In this document: piece by piece, positions 1 through 8,239 of the stretch
Layout: the number at the start of each line of letters is the position of its first letter
Numbering within the stretch: position 1 is the first letter of the stretch
Program-made: the position numbers and the translations under genes
Source of the DNA: DATAUD01 sp035511075
GTDB taxonomy: Bacteria > Verrucomicrobiota > Verrucomicrobiia > Limisphaerales > Palsa-1400
Direction: 5' to 3'
Length of the DNA: 64,000 bases
Assembly (NCBI GenBank): GCA_035511075.1
Contig: DATKFW010000064.1
Coordinates: forward strand, 36,147 to 100,146
Notes under the pieces: model-generated
Told to the model about the DNA's origin: nothing
Seen by the model: the letters and a program-made list of their open reading frames with translations, nothing else
Database searches by the model: none

Positions 1-373
1 ATTGCCCAAGCAACCCGGTGAACTGTCCGAAGACCGCCGGCAGGGGCGCGTCCAGTTCCGTGGTTTGCTCGATCAACGCCGCGCAATAGGACGCCTGGCG
101 CAGGCAACCGAGGTCGCGGCGCAGGGCCGCGTGGCTTTCCAGCAGGCGCACCTCGCGCAACGTGTGGAGATCGGAACGCCGCGAGCGAGAAAAGGTCATG
201 TCAGTCAAGTAAAACAAATCGATTTGTCCGCGAAAAGTGGATTTGGGGCGCCGGGCTCCTTTGGCCACAGTCGCCACCCGGCCAAAATCGCGCGTGAGCC
301 AATGCACAATCAGGCTCGTTTCCGTCAGGGGCCGGACGCGCAGGACCACACCGGCCGTCCGCTCGATGTTCAT
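1..373 (-). CDS. recO: DNA repair protein RecO, N-terminal part
   Basis: RecO works with RecF and RecR to load RecA at gaps, by annealing single strands and displacing SSB. The reverse strand starts with ATG at 373 and reads about 124 residues before the window edge. The reading begins MNIERTAGVVLRVRPL, followed by TETSLIVHWLTRDFGRV and the basic segment AKGARRPKSTFRGQ. This is the usual RecO N-terminal OB fold, with the family pattern of a start strand, 'SLIV', then a K-G-x-R-R segment. The C-terminal zinc finger lies outside the window. The start codon overlaps the stop of the upstream DUF502 gene (ATGA), so the two are probably co-transcribed and translationally coupled. The identification is firm; only the 3' part is missing. 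Confidence 0.88.
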   Translation of the reverse strand, partial: MNIERTAGVVLRVRPLTETSLIVHWLTRDFGRVATVAKGARRPKSTFRGQIDLFYLTDMTFSRSRRSDLHTLREVRLLESHAALRRDLGCLRQASYCAALIEQTTELDAPLPAVFGQFTGLLGQ

Positions 374-1059
374 TTCAAAACGGTGTGGGTTTGGGCGCGG
401 TCCAGCGGGTCATTGGCCTGATCGGAATGGTCGGGCATCAACGCGCCCAGGCTGATGATAAATTTGATTCCATCGGCGACGGACATTTCCAGTTTGATGA
501 TCTCGTTCTCCGGCACCATGACTAGGAAGCCGGAGGTGGGATTGGGGGTGGTCGGAATAAAGACGCTGATCAATTTTTCAGGGCCAAGCCCTTTCTGCTC
601 TCCGGTAACGAAGCCGACGGCGCGGGAGCGTGGATGAGGGAAAGTCACCAGCACGACTTGTTTGAATGAGGATTTATTGCTGGAAAAGGAGGCATTGACC
701 TGTTTGACGGTGCCGTAAATCTTGTTCAACAACGGCACGCGCATGATCGCGCCATCGATCCATTCAATGGTTTTGCGGCCGAAATAATTCCGGCCATACC
801 GGCCCGCCAAACAGACCAGAACAATCGCCAGCGCCAGCGCGACCAGGCTCCAATACCAATGAATCTGCCCGAGTTGGCCGCCGGGCAGCGTCTCATGCGT
901 CAACGATTCGGGCAAAAAAAACAGAAGCAGGTCGGTCAGATTGGAGACGTTGCGAAAAAGCCACACCAGCACCGCCACGGATATGACGGAGGGCAGGACC
1001 AGGGCGAGGCCGGCAAAAAAATTGGCCCGCCACCGTTTAAAAAAGCTATCTTCGTTCAT
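370..1059 (-). CDS. DUF502 family inner-membrane protein
   Basis: This 229-residue membrane protein belongs to the DUF502 family by its overall pattern. There is a hydrophobic helix at about residues 12-35 (FFAGLALVLPSVISVAVLVW), a second at about 68-87, and a soluble part with the conserved run PLLNKIYGTVKQV. A hydrophobic core with SVFIPTTPNPTSGFLVMVP follows, whose T-P-N-P-T-S-G motif is typical of the family. The biochemical role of the family is not established. It overlaps ybeY by 14 bp upstream and recO by 4 bp downstream, so it sits inside a ybeY-recO housekeeping operon. The acidic C-terminal tail (PDHSDQANDPLD) is not informative. Confidence 0.85.
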   Translation of the reverse strand: MNEDSFFKRWRANFFAGLALVLPSVISVAVLVWLFRNVSNLTDLLLFFLPESLTHETLPGGQLGQIHWYWSLVALALAIVLVCLAGRYGRNYFGRKTIEWIDGAIMRVPLLNKIYGTVKQVNASFSSNKSSFKQVVLVTFPHPRSRAVGFVTGEQKGLGPEKLISVFIPTTPNPTSGFLVMVPENEIIKLEMSVADGIKFIISLGALMPDHSDQANDPLDRAQTHTVLK

Positions 1060-1537
1060 CGGAACCAGCGGTACGTTTGTGCCGGCGCAGTTTGCCGAAA
1101 TCGAACCGCCGGGACAATTCCTTTAAGAGCTTATTTTCCCGGCGCTTCATGGCCCGGCGCGTGCCGGGTTCCGCGTCGTCGCAACCCTCCATGTGCAGCA
1201 GGCCATGAACAAGGTAGCGGACGGCTTCTGCCTGCCACGAAACGCGAAAGCGGCGCGCCTGGATCACCGCCTCGTCCACGCAAATAAAAATCTCCCCGTG
1301 CAACATGTCCGCGCCGGCGCCTTCGCCGTGGTTGAAAGTGATCACGTCCGTCGAGCCCTGGTGCTTCAAAAACCTCTCATTCAACGCGGCCATTTCGAGT
1401 GCGCCGACAAGATGCACGCCCAACTCGTACCGCTTGCGCCCCAGCAATTCCTCCAAGAGCGCGCGGGCGATCCGTCTCAAGAAACTCCGGTCCAGGGCGC
1501 GGACCGTCTGTCGATCCAGGAATCGCAGGACGCTCAT
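1046..1537 (-). CDS. ybeY: rRNA maturation endoribonuclease YbeY
   Basis: YbeY is a zinc-dependent endoribonuclease involved in 16S rRNA 3' maturation and ribosome quality control. The 163 residues include the core TDVITFNHGEG and the zinc-site segment HGLLHMEGCDD at 111-121. The canonical motif is H-G-x-L-H-x-x-G-Y-D-H. Here the first two histidines (111 and 115) are present, but the third position is Asp121. The Arg usually found in the N-x-x-F/Y-R segment is replaced by Leu (NERFL). Bacteroidetes-type YbeY proteins have a similar variant, as I recall, so this looks like a lineage form and not a dead enzyme. Its stop overlaps the DUF502 start by 14 bp and its start overlaps the phoH stop by 4 bp. 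The phoH-ybeY order is a common one. Confidence 0.9.
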   Translation of the reverse strand: MSVLRFLDRQTVRALDRSFLRRIARALLEELLGRKRYELGVHLVGALEMAALNERFLKHQGSTDVITFNHGEGAGADMLHGEIFICVDEAVIQARRFRVSWQAEAVRYLVHGLLHMEGCDDAEPGTRRAMKRRENKLLKELSRRFDFGKLRRHKRTAGSDERR

Positions 1538-2493
1538 TGATGCCGTCCGCGATGTTCCTCGTAAGCGGCGATGATGCGCTGCACCAGCGGATGTCGAACC
1601 ACGTCGCGCCGGCTCAACTCGACCAGCGCAATGCCCTCGATTCCCCGCAAGGCCCGCTGCGCTTCGAGGAGGCCCGAATGTTTGTGGGACGGCAAATCGA
1701 TTTGCGTGGTGTCCCCTGTGATGACCGCCTTGGAACTTATTCCCAGCCGTGTCAAGAACATGAACATCTGCTCGGCGGTGGAATTCTGCGCCTCGTCCAG
1801 CACGATGAAGGCATGGTTGAGCGTCCGTCCGCGCATGTAGGCCAGCGGCGCGATTTCGATGATTCCCCGTTCCATGTGCTTTTCCACTTCCTCCGCCGGC
1901 AGCATGTCGTGCAGGGCGTCGTAAAGGGGCCGCAGGTAGGGAGTGATTTTTTCGTAAAGGTCGCCCGGCAGAAAGCCCAGCGCCTCGCCCGCCTCGACGG
2001 CGGGGCGCGTCAAGATGATTCGCAAGACCTTTTCCTCCTTGAGCGCGAGCACCGCCATCGCCATTGCCAGATAGGTTTTGCCCGTTCCCGCGGGACCGAT
2101 GCCGAAAGTCACGTCATGCGCCCGGATGGCATCCACGTATTTTTTTTGGCCGACGGTCTTGGGAACCACCGGCGCCTTGCGCGCGGAGGTGACGATACGG
2201 TCGGCGAACATCGCGCGCAGGGCCGCAACGCCCTCGGTCTTGACGACGTTGAGGGAGTGGGAAAACTCGCGATTGCGCACGACGCCGCCGTTGGTGAGCA
2301 AGCCCTCCAGGGACTGGAACAATGCCTTGGCCTGTTCCAAGCCTTCGACTGGACCATCCAATTTGATCCAGTTCTCGCGAGCGACGGCTTTGACCCCCAG
2401 TTCGTCATGGACGGCCTGGAGATTGCGCGGTTCGTTGTTAAAGGTTTGCTGCGCCAGGCGCGGGTTTTCGAAATGAAGTGTTTCAGTCGGCAT
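1534..2493 (-). CDS. phoH: PhoH-like ATPase
   Basis: A PhoH-family P-loop ATPase of 319 residues, of the PhoH/PhoL type that accompanies YbeY. Walker A is GPAGTGKT at 133-140 and Walker B is VLDEAQN with Asp233 and Glu234. The LTRPAVEAGEALGFLPGDL segment and the late motif VITGDTTQIDLP are characteristic of the family. The N-terminal 100 residues form the usual KH-like module preceding the ATPase. The reading frame is open upstream to 2751, but that stretch lies inside the HIT gene. ATG at 2493 gives a normal-length protein starting MPTETLHFENPR, 8 bp after the HIT stop. The function is probably RNA-linked (phoH-ybeY pairing), but the exact substrate is unknown for the family. Confidence 0.9.
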   Translation of the reverse strand: MPTETLHFENPRLAQQTFNNEPRNLQAVHDELGVKAVARENWIKLDGPVEGLEQAKALFQSLEGLLTNGGVVRNREFSHSLNVVKTEGVAALRAMFADRIVTSARKAPVVPKTVGQKKYVDAIRAHDVTFGIGPAGTGKTYLAMAMAVLALKEEKVLRIILTRPAVEAGEALGFLPGDLYEKITPYLRPLYDALHDMLPAEEVEKHMERGIIEIAPLAYMRGRTLNHAFIVLDEAQNSTAEQMFMFLTRLGISSKAVITGDTTQIDLPSHKHSGLLEAQRALRGIEGIALVELSRRDVVRHPLVQRIIAAYEEHRGRHQ

Positions 2494-2501
2494 CGGGAAA
2501 G

Positions 2502-2990
2502 CTATCTGGCCAGCGCGGCCCGCAATTGCCCGGCCACTTCCGACAGCGCTTCGGGCAGGACGGTCGTGCTCCCGATCACCGGCATGAAATTGGTGTCGCC
2601 GGTCCAGCGAGGAACGACGTGGACGTGTACGTGATCGATGATTCCCGCGCCGGCCACGCGGCCGAGATTGACGCCAATATTGAAGCCATCGGGGCGCATC
2701 ACCGCCGTCAGGGCGTGCTGGCACCGCCGTGTCAATAGGAACAAATCGCACAATTCCTCCTCGGTCAATCCGTCGAGGTCCGGCGAAACCTTGTAAGGGA
2801 CCACCAGCAAATGCCCGCCTGTGTAAGGATAACGATTGAGAACCGCGTAGCAGGTCCGGTCGCGCGCGACGACGTAATTGCCTTCATCGTCCGAGGACTC
2901 GGCAATTTCCTTAAAGAGGTGGGCCGTTGCCGCCGCGGGCTTTGGCCCCCGGATATAGGCGATGCGCCACGGCGCGTGCAGCGGTTCCAT
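2502..2990 (-). CDS. HIT family nucleotide hydrolase/phosphorylase
   Basis: A histidine-triad protein of 162 residues. The triad is HVHVHVVPRW, with His120, His122 and His124. Upstream lies the nucleotide-binding core YVVARDRTCYAVLNRYPYTGGHLLVVP. The Y-P-Y-x-x-G-H-L-L-V-V-P segment and the N-terminal WRIAYI are typical of the bacterial branch related to Ap4A phosphorylase / adenylylsulfate phosphorylase-like HIT proteins. It probably cleaves a dinucleoside polyphosphate or a nucleoside phosphoramidate; I cannot tell which. It is the first gene of the minus-strand block HIT-phoH-ybeY-DUF502-recO, and its promoter must lie in the divergent gap that also serves the pdh operon. Confidence 0.88.
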   Translation of the reverse strand: MEPLHAPWRIAYIRGPKPAAATAHLFKEIAESSDDEGNYVVARDRTCYAVLNRYPYTGGHLLVVPYKVSPDLDGLTEEELCDLFLLTRRCQHALTAVMRPDGFNIGVNLGRVAGAGIIDHVHVHVVPRWTGDTNFMPVIGSTTVLPEALSEVAGQLRAALAR

Positions 2991-3075
2991 CTCCGCAAGC
3001 TAGTGGCTGGGCAAAAGATTGTCAAAGCCGGGAAAGGGGGGACAGCGGATTTGCAGCGCGCTCGTGCCGGTCGCC

Positions 3076-3098
3076 CTGGCTGGCGTCTCGCCAGCCAG
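3076..3098. repeat. Perfect 10-bp stem hairpin
   Basis: CTGGCTGGCG, loop TCT, CGCCAGCCAG: a perfect 10-bp stem with a 3-nt loop. It lies between divergent genes, so it is not a 3' terminator of either neighbour. A related structure with arms CCAGCC and GGCTGG recurs at 63374-63390, suggesting a REP-like family. Whether it is repeated genome-wide cannot be seen from this window. Confidence 0.7.
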
Positions 3099-3184
3099 TC
3101 TTCTCCCGATACTATCGTGACCGATTAGTGATTCGCGGCGTGCCGCAAAGAGTTTTCGGCGAGAGGTCAGAACAGACGAGAGCG

Positions 3185-3200
3185 GCACCGCTCGCGGTGC
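3185..3200. repeat. Perfect palindromic hairpin
   Basis: GCACCGC, loop TC, GCGGTGC: a 7-bp perfect stem. It is the second of three hairpins spaced through the divergent gap between the HIT gene and pdhA. Its function is unknown; a repetitive palindromic element is likely. Confidence 0.6.
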
Positions 3201-3211
3201 TGCCGAAAAGG

Positions 3212-3228
3212 GCGGTCGAGACGACCGC
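3212..3228. repeat. Perfect 7-bp stem hairpin
   Basis: GCGGTCG, loop AGA, CGACCGC. It is the third hairpin of the cluster, 11 bp after the previous one. The short purine or TCT loops are shared with the first hairpin. No poly-T follows, so it is not a typical intrinsic terminator. Confidence 0.6.
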
Positions 3229-3345
3229 GATCCCCAAAGCAAGTGAACCGTCCCGGCTGTGCAAATGCCGGGGTGCCCCCCTTCCGCGGGCGGTGCGCAA
3301 AGAAACCATTGCGCCAGAGGGACAAACCCGCTTAAATTGCCCCCC

Positions 3346-4398
3346 ATGTTGCAAACTCTGGAAAGCCAAAGAGCGTCAGATGTGGGCTCTTCAATTTCAG
3401 TGCAATATCTGAACGCCTTTCGTTTGATGCTCCTTTCGCGCGTGTTGGATGATAAAATGGCGGGCTTATACCGCGCGGGAAAAATTCAGGGCGGCGTCTT
3501 TCTGGGTCGTGGACAGGAAGCCTTGAGCGTTTCCCTTGGCATGGCGTTGCGCAAGGGAGACATTTATGCGCCGCTAATCCGGGATGGCGCGGGACGCCTG
3601 GCTTTTGGCGAGCCGGTGCTCGACGCCGTCCGCACCTACCTGGGTTCCGCTCTGGGCCCAATGCGCGGGCGCGACGGCAACGTGCATCGCGGACGGCCGC
3701 GGGAAGGGCTGCTGCCGATGATCAGCCATTTGGGAGCGATGATTTCGGTCGTCAATGGGGCATTGATGGTGCGCAGATTCAAAAAGATCGAAGGCGCGGT
3801 GGGCGCCGCTTGCATTGGCGACGGCGGCACTTCGACCGGCGCATTCCATGAAGCGTTGAACCAGGCGGCGGTGGAACGTCTTCCGCTGGTTCTGGTGGTG
3901 GCCAATAATCAGTTCGCCTATTCCACACCAAATTCCCGCCAATTCGCGTGCCATGACCTGGCTGACAAGGCCAGCGGTTACGGGGTGGCCTCCCACAGCG
4001 TCGATGCCACCAATCTTGACGATTGTCTGCGCGTGATGTTCGCGGCCGTCGCCCGCGCCCGGGAAGGCGGCGGTCCGCAAATGGTTGTCGGGCGCCTGCT
4101 CCGTCTGTGCGGACATGGCGAACATGATGACGCTCATTATATTGACGCGCAGATGAAGAAATCCGTCCTGGGGCGCGATTGCCTCAAGGTGGCCGAGGAA
4201 CGCCTGCTGCGCGAGGAATGGGCCGATGCCAAAGCCATCAGCGTCATGCGTCAGGATGCGACCCAGGAAGTGGACGCAGCCGTGGCGAAAGTTCAAAGGG
4301 AGCCGGCGCCGGATCCCTACAATGAGAATTGGTGCGCGCTGGCCTCGCGGCATTTGAGCGAGCTTTTTGAGACACCGGCGCCCGCCGGCCAGCCATGA
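3346..4398 (+). CDS. pdhA: 2-oxoacid dehydrogenase E1 component, alpha subunit (pyruvate dehydrogenase type)
   Basis: The alpha subunit of a thiamine-diphosphate E1 that decarboxylates pyruvate or a branched-chain 2-oxoacid. The protein has 350 residues from ATG at 3346; an upstream in-frame start at 3259 would add a low-complexity leader. The ThDP/Mg motif is present as GDGGTSTGAFHEALN, running to VVANNQFAYSTP. The family segments QGGVFLGRGQEALSV and DGAGRLAFGEPV are also visible. The usual R-D-H/R-x segment is a little diverged (LIRDGAG), typical of non-mitochondrial PdhA or AcoA/BkdA-like proteins. The last codons overlap pdhB by 4 bp (ATGA), so the heterotetrameric E1 subunits are translationally coupled. 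The substrate (pyruvate, acetoin or branched-chain oxoacid) is inferred only, and no E3 gene is in the window. Confidence 0.86.
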   Translation: MLQTLESQRASDVGSSISVQYLNAFRLMLLSRVLDDKMAGLYRAGKIQGGVFLGRGQEALSVSLGMALRKGDIYAPLIRDGAGRLAFGEPVLDAVRTYLGSALGPMRGRDGNVHRGRPREGLLPMISHLGAMISVVNGALMVRRFKKIEGAVGAACIGDGGTSTGAFHEALNQAAVERLPLVLVVANNQFAYSTPNSRQFACHDLADKASGYGVASHSVDATNLDDCLRVMFAAVARAREGGGPQMVVGRLLRLCGHGEHDDAHYIDAQMKKSVLGRDCLKVAEERLLREEWADAKAISVMRQDATQEVDAAVAKVQREPAPDPYNENWCALASRHLSELFETPAPAGQP

Positions 4399-5360
4399 GC
4401 ATCACATATCTGGAGGCCATCCGCGAAGCGCAGGCCAAGGCATTGGCGGATGATCCCCGCGTGTTTATTTATGGGCAGGACGTCGGGGCCTTCGGCGGCG
4501 CGTTCAAGGCGACCAAGAACCTGGCGCGTGAATTTCCCGGGCGCGTCATCGACGCGCCCATCAGCGAGGACGCGATGGTCGGCGCGGCCATCGGCGCCGC
4601 GATCGAAGGCATGCGCCCGATTGTCGAAATGCAGTTCGCGGATTTTTCCACGCCGGGAATCAATCAGATCATCAACCAGGCCGCCACGCTCTACTGGCGC
4701 ACGCGCGTTCCGTGCCCGATTACCATCCGGCTGCCGTCGGGCGGGACTTCCGGCGGCGGCCCGTTTCACAGCCAAAGCATGGAGGCTCTCTACGCGCATT
4801 ATCCGGGCTTGATAGTGATGACGCCGGCGACGGTCGAGGACGCCTACAGCATGTTGCTTGAAGCGGTGGCGATTGATGACCCGGTGATTTTCTGCGAGCA
4901 CAAATATCTTTACTACCATCTCAAGGCGCCGTTCCTGCCCACCGAGGCGATGCCGGTGGGAAAGGCCCGGATCGCGCGCGCCGGCCGCGACCTGACGATT
5001 GTGGCGTACAGCGCGATGCTGCACGAGGCGCTGGCCGCCGCGGAGGAGATGGCCGGCACGGGAACGGAAATCGAAGTGGTGGACCTGCGCTCGATCAAGC
5101 CGCTGGATACCGATACCGTCGTTGCTTCGGTGGCGCGAACGGGCCGCTTGCTCTGCGTGGGCGAAGCATTTCCGTGGGGCGGAGTGACGGCTGAAGTCAT
5201 CGCGCGCGTGGCCACCGAAGGTTTTGGCTTGCTGGACGCGCCGCCACAGCGTCTAAACGCCAAGGACACCCCCATTCCTTACCACCCCAATCTATGGTCG
5301 ATGCATCGGCCCACCGCGCGGAGCATCTGCGCCGCCGCGCGCAACCTGTTGCGAATGTGA
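4395..5360 (+). CDS. pdhB: 2-oxoacid dehydrogenase E1 component, beta subunit
   Basis: The beta subunit of the E1 heterotetramer, 321 residues. It has the transketolase-like pyrimidine-binding domain and C-terminal domain. Recognisable blocks are ITYLEAIREAQAKALADDP, the start-of-active-site run GRVIDAPISEDAMVGAAIG, MQFADFSTPGINQIINQAA, and the potassium-loop region IRLPSGGTSGGGPFHSQS. The C-terminal blocks VVDLRSIKPLDTDTV and GRLLCVGEAFPWGGVTAEV are standard. The start overlaps the pdhA stop (ATGA) and the stop is 1 bp before the E2 start, giving a tight three-gene operon. The gene is intact, and the assignment to PdhB versus BkdB-type depends on the substrate, which the sequence alone does not settle. 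Confidence 0.9.
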   Translation: MSITYLEAIREAQAKALADDPRVFIYGQDVGAFGGAFKATKNLAREFPGRVIDAPISEDAMVGAAIGAAIEGMRPIVEMQFADFSTPGINQIINQAATLYWRTRVPCPITIRLPSGGTSGGGPFHSQSMEALYAHYPGLIVMTPATVEDAYSMLLEAVAIDDPVIFCEHKYLYYHLKAPFLPTEAMPVGKARIARAGRDLTIVAYSAMLHEALAAAEEMAGTGTEIEVVDLRSIKPLDTDTVVASVARTGRLLCVGEAFPWGGVTAEVIARVATEGFGLLDAPPQRLNAKDTPIPYHPNLWSMHRPTARSICAAARNLLRM

Positions 5361-5361
5361 C

Positions 5362-6567
5362 ATGAAACAACTGCCCATCATCATGCCCCAACTGGGCGAG
5401 TCGATTGCCGAGGCAACCATCGTTCAATATCTCATCAAGCCGGGCGACGTCGTCGCCGCGGACCAGGATGTCATCGAAGTGGAAACCAACAAAGCGACGA
5501 TGAACGTTTCCTCCCCGTGCGGCGGAAAGGTCATCAGCCTGACCGCGCGGCTGACCGAAAGTTACCCGGTGGGCGCGACGTTGGGTCATATAGAAATTTC
5601 CGACCAGGAAGCGAAGCGCCTCGGGCTGGATAATCCGGATTCGAATCCGCCGCAATCAGCCTCCAATGGCGCCGGCGCGGACCAGAAATCCGCCGATCCG
5701 GAGGCAGGACGCGGTGTCGAGCCGACCGTGCGCGGTCTGCCGGTTCCGGCGCACGCCGCCGGAGCCAGTTACATGTCGCCGCGCATGAAAGCGCGCATGG
5801 CGGAATTGGGATTGCACGCCGCCGATCTGGCGGGAGTGCCTGGCAGCGGCGCGGCGGGCCGCCTGACGATCCAGGACTTTGAAAAATTCCTCGCCAATCT
5901 GGAAAAGCATAAACTCAGCACCGCCTCAAGCATGCGCATCGCCGTGGCCGACGCAATGCGGCGAAGTTGGACCCGTCCGCTGGCCACCGTAGCGCTGCCG
6001 TGTTCCTTTGAAGCGATGCTGGCGCACCGCAAAGTCAGCCAGCCGAAAAGCGGGCCGGCGCTTTACGCGGTGCGGGCGCTGGCCGTCGCGCTTGCCGAGA
6101 ACAGCGCCCCGGCGGGCAGATTGGTTGGCAACAAAATTGTTCATCCTCCGTCCATCGACGTCGGTTTTGCGGTCGAGGCGGAGGACGGAGTGCTGGTTCC
6201 GGTGCTGCGCAAGGCGGATGTGCGGCCCTTGAGCGAACTGGTCATCCGCTACAACGAATTGGTCGAACTGGCGCGCCAAAGGCGGTTGCCGCCCGAGGCC
6301 ACGGGCGGCTCAATCGCCACCGTGACGAACTTCGGGACGTTCGGTTTGACCTGGGCAACGCCGATTCCGTTGCCGGAACAGACTCTGGTGCTGGGAGTGG
6401 GCGCCGGCAAAAAAGTTCCATTCTGGGACGAGGCAGCGAATCAATTTGTGCCGGTGATTGAAGCCAATTTGACATTGAGTTTCGACCATCGGGTGCTGGA
6501 CGGCGGCGCGGCGGGGCGGTTGCTGGCGCGGGTCGCCACGCTGTTGCAATCGCCGGAAAAACTCTAA
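5362..6567 (+). CDS. pdhC: 2-oxoacid dehydrogenase E2, dihydrolipoyl acyltransferase
   Basis: The core E2 acyltransferase of the complex, 401 residues. One lipoyl domain (1-80) carries the swinging-arm lysine Lys44 in EVETNKATMNV. A linker follows, then the peripheral subunit-binding domain at about 136-180 (YMSPRMKARMAELG, with GSGAAGRLTIQDF). The catalytic acyltransferase domain ends in SFDHRVLDGGAAG with His376 and Asp380, so the active site is intact. The lipoyl motif reads ETNKA where ETDKA is commonest. A single lipoyl domain and the pdhA-pdhB-pdhC order resemble Gram-positive/chloroplast-type complexes. It begins 2 bp after pdhB. No lpd (E3) or lipoylation gene is nearby. Confidence 0.9.
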   Translation: MKQLPIIMPQLGESIAEATIVQYLIKPGDVVAADQDVIEVETNKATMNVSSPCGGKVISLTARLTESYPVGATLGHIEISDQEAKRLGLDNPDSNPPQSASNGAGADQKSADPEAGRGVEPTVRGLPVPAHAAGASYMSPRMKARMAELGLHAADLAGVPGSGAAGRLTIQDFEKFLANLEKHKLSTASSMRIAVADAMRRSWTRPLATVALPCSFEAMLAHRKVSQPKSGPALYAVRALAVALAENSAPAGRLVGNKIVHPPSIDVGFAVEAEDGVLVPVLRKADVRPLSELVIRYNELVELARQRRLPPEATGGSIATVTNFGTFGLTWATPIPLPEQTLVLGVGAGKKVPFWDEAANQFVPVIEANLTLSFDHRVLDGGAAGRLLARVATLLQSPEKL

Positions 6568-6602
6568 AACTTCTTATTGACTGGATGCGTGATTTGTCGC
6601 CA

Positions 6603-7991
6603 TCACTGCCAGGTTAACTGGTAGAAGTTCTCCGTCCCGTAGATCGAATTGGTAACGGTGTTTAGCCCATTGACGATGGTGGGTTCGGTCGAAACGACAC
6701 TCCAGGCCGCGCATAAAAGGTTCGTGTTGCACCGCAAGGTGAAGGCAATGGCGGTTGCCGGCCAGGTCAAAATTACATTTGTTCCAGATTGAACTATTGT
6801 CAGCGGCGGCGGGGCCGGCGCAAGCGCAAACACCGTCCCGGCGGAATTGCTCCCGCCTTCGTACGTTGTTCCGTAGAGCACGCCGCCCGAATAAATCAGG
6901 CCGGCATACGGAGTCGCGCCGTCGCTTTGGTTGAATGCGTGCAGGGTCGTGAACCCCAATCCGTTTGTGTTGATTTCAAAGACCGTTCCATAACCCGAAG
7001 CACCCCCTGCCTGGGTTGTCCCATAGAGAGCATTCCCCACTAAAAGCAGCCCGCCAAGCGGCCCAGCGCCATCCGTGGCGCCGGAGAAACTATGCAGGTT
7101 GGTAAATCCCGTGCCATCGGTATTAATGGCAAATACAGTGCCGTCTCCCGAACTGCCGCCAAGGTCCGCTGTCCCGTAGAGAGTGTTGCCCGATAATATT
7201 AATCCGTCCTGTGGGGCGAATCCGTCGCCGTTTGTGCCGTTGATTAGTGAGGAAAAAGTATAGATGTTGGAAAACTCCATGCTGTCTGTGTTCACACTGA
7301 ATATATTGCCGCTGGTGGTGGTCATCCCGTATACAGTGTTGCTCGAAATGACTAATCCCGCGACCGGAAGTGCGCCATCGGTGCCGTTAAAGCTATGGAG
7401 CACCGTAAAATCGGTGCCGTTGGTGCCAACGGCGAATACCGTGCCAACGTCCCAAATTCCACCGATTTCCGCCGTTCCATACAGCGTATCACCCGATAGA
7501 ACCACGCCGCCATGTGGACGAGAACCATCGACCCCCTCTGATTTGTCCGGGCCGTTGGTAAAACTATAAAGGTTCGTAAAACCGCCATCGGTGTTGAAGG
7601 CGAATATGGCGCCGTCGCCTGAAGCGGCGCCATACGGCGCCGTCCCATAGAAAGTTGTGCCGGCAAGCGTCAACCCCGCATCTGGCAATGCTCCATCGCC
7701 GTTTGTAATGGGATCGACTGCCGAGAAATTATATGCAATGGAATAATTATTGCCATCCGTGTTGATCTTAAACACCGTGCCCGAACCATTTGCACCGCCG
7801 CCAGACGTGGTTCCATAGAGAGTATTGCCCAATAACACCAATCCTCCCTGGGGCCCGGTTCCGTCGTTGGTTACTTGATTGAAGTTATAGAGGGTCGTGA
7901 ACGTCTGCGCGGTCACCGGCCCTGTCGCCATCAGGATGAAACCGGCCATCGCCGCGGAGAGAAGGAACATTTTGTCGACCATCATATTCAT
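6603..7991 (-). CDS. Secreted GloVer-repeat (TIGR03803-type) protein
   Basis: A 462-residue exported protein built almost entirely from tandem repeats of about 35-60 residues. The consensus is roughly G-L-x-L-x-G-N-T-L-Y-G-T-T-x-x-G-G, followed by G-T-V-F-x-I-N-T-D-G and then F-T-x-L-Y/H-x-F. This is the 'choice-of-anchor tandem repeat GloVer' pattern, probably a beta-propeller. A signal peptide is visible (FLLSAAMAGFILMATGPVTAQ). ATG at 7991 is preceded by AGAGG at good spacing and is preferred over GTG at 8006. The C-terminal about 70 residues (ILTWPATAIAFTLRCNTNLL) resemble the Ig-like tail found on many verrucomicrobial secreted proteins. The function is unknown. It is monocistronic and convergent with the pdh operon. 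Confidence 0.82.
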   Translation of the reverse strand: MNMMVDKMFLLSAAMAGFILMATGPVTAQTFTTLYNFNQVTNDGTGPQGGLVLLGNTLYGTTSGGGANGSGTVFKINTDGNNYSIAYNFSAVDPITNGDGALPDAGLTLAGTTFYGTAPYGAASGDGAIFAFNTDGGFTNLYSFTNGPDKSEGVDGSRPHGGVVLSGDTLYGTAEIGGIWDVGTVFAVGTNGTDFTVLHSFNGTDGALPVAGLVISSNTVYGMTTTSGNIFSVNTDSMEFSNIYTFSSLINGTNGDGFAPQDGLILSGNTLYGTADLGGSSGDGTVFAINTDGTGFTNLHSFSGATDGAGPLGGLLLVGNALYGTTQAGGASGYGTVFEINTNGLGFTTLHAFNQSDGATPYAGLIYSGGVLYGTTYEGGSNSAGTVFALAPAPPPLTIVQSGTNVILTWPATAIAFTLRCNTNLLCAAWSVVSTEPTIVNGLNTVTNSIYGTENFYQLTWQ

Positions 7992-8217
7992 TGATCCTCT
8001 GCTCACCCACTTTAGACGTGAATGTTCCCCAAGAAATCATCGAAATCCAATGAAAACATTCCAGATGGCCAATTTTTGGGAAAGTTGTCGGAAGCCCCAT
8101 TTGTGCGTCAGGCAGGAACAAGGGGCACAGCGGGCAAGTGTCAAAGACAACGACGCCTACGAAGGGGCGAGAATCCTGGCTGGAGGCGGGCTGTCCGCGC
8201 ACAATTTTGTCCCGTAG

Positions 8218-8239
8218 GCCAAAAGCCTATCCTTTTGGC
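8218..8239 (-). terminator. Hairpin spanning the operon's last stop codon
   Basis: Read on the minus strand, GCCAAAAG, a 6-nt loop and CTTTTGGC form a perfect 8-bp stem that includes the stop codon of the last gene of the 8.2-15.1 kb operon. No U-tract follows, so it is at best a factor-assisted terminator or an RNA-stabilising 3' hairpin. Confidence 0.4.

Larger units (their letters stand above)
2991..3345. other. Divergent intergenic region with three GC hairpins
   Basis: No coding sequence is supported here. The gap separates the minus-strand HIT operon from the plus-strand pdh operon, so it must carry promoters in both directions. I could not identify convincing -35/-10 pairs. Three perfect inverted repeats (annotated separately) occupy 3076-3228. 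No strong Shine-Dalgarno sequence is visible just before pdhA at 3346. Confidence 0.7.

Noticed and set aside
1399..2634. Long plus-strand open frame opposite phoH and the HIT gene
   Set aside because: It is the antisense of well-conserved phoH and HIT genes and encodes an Arg-rich, low-complexity protein with no family.
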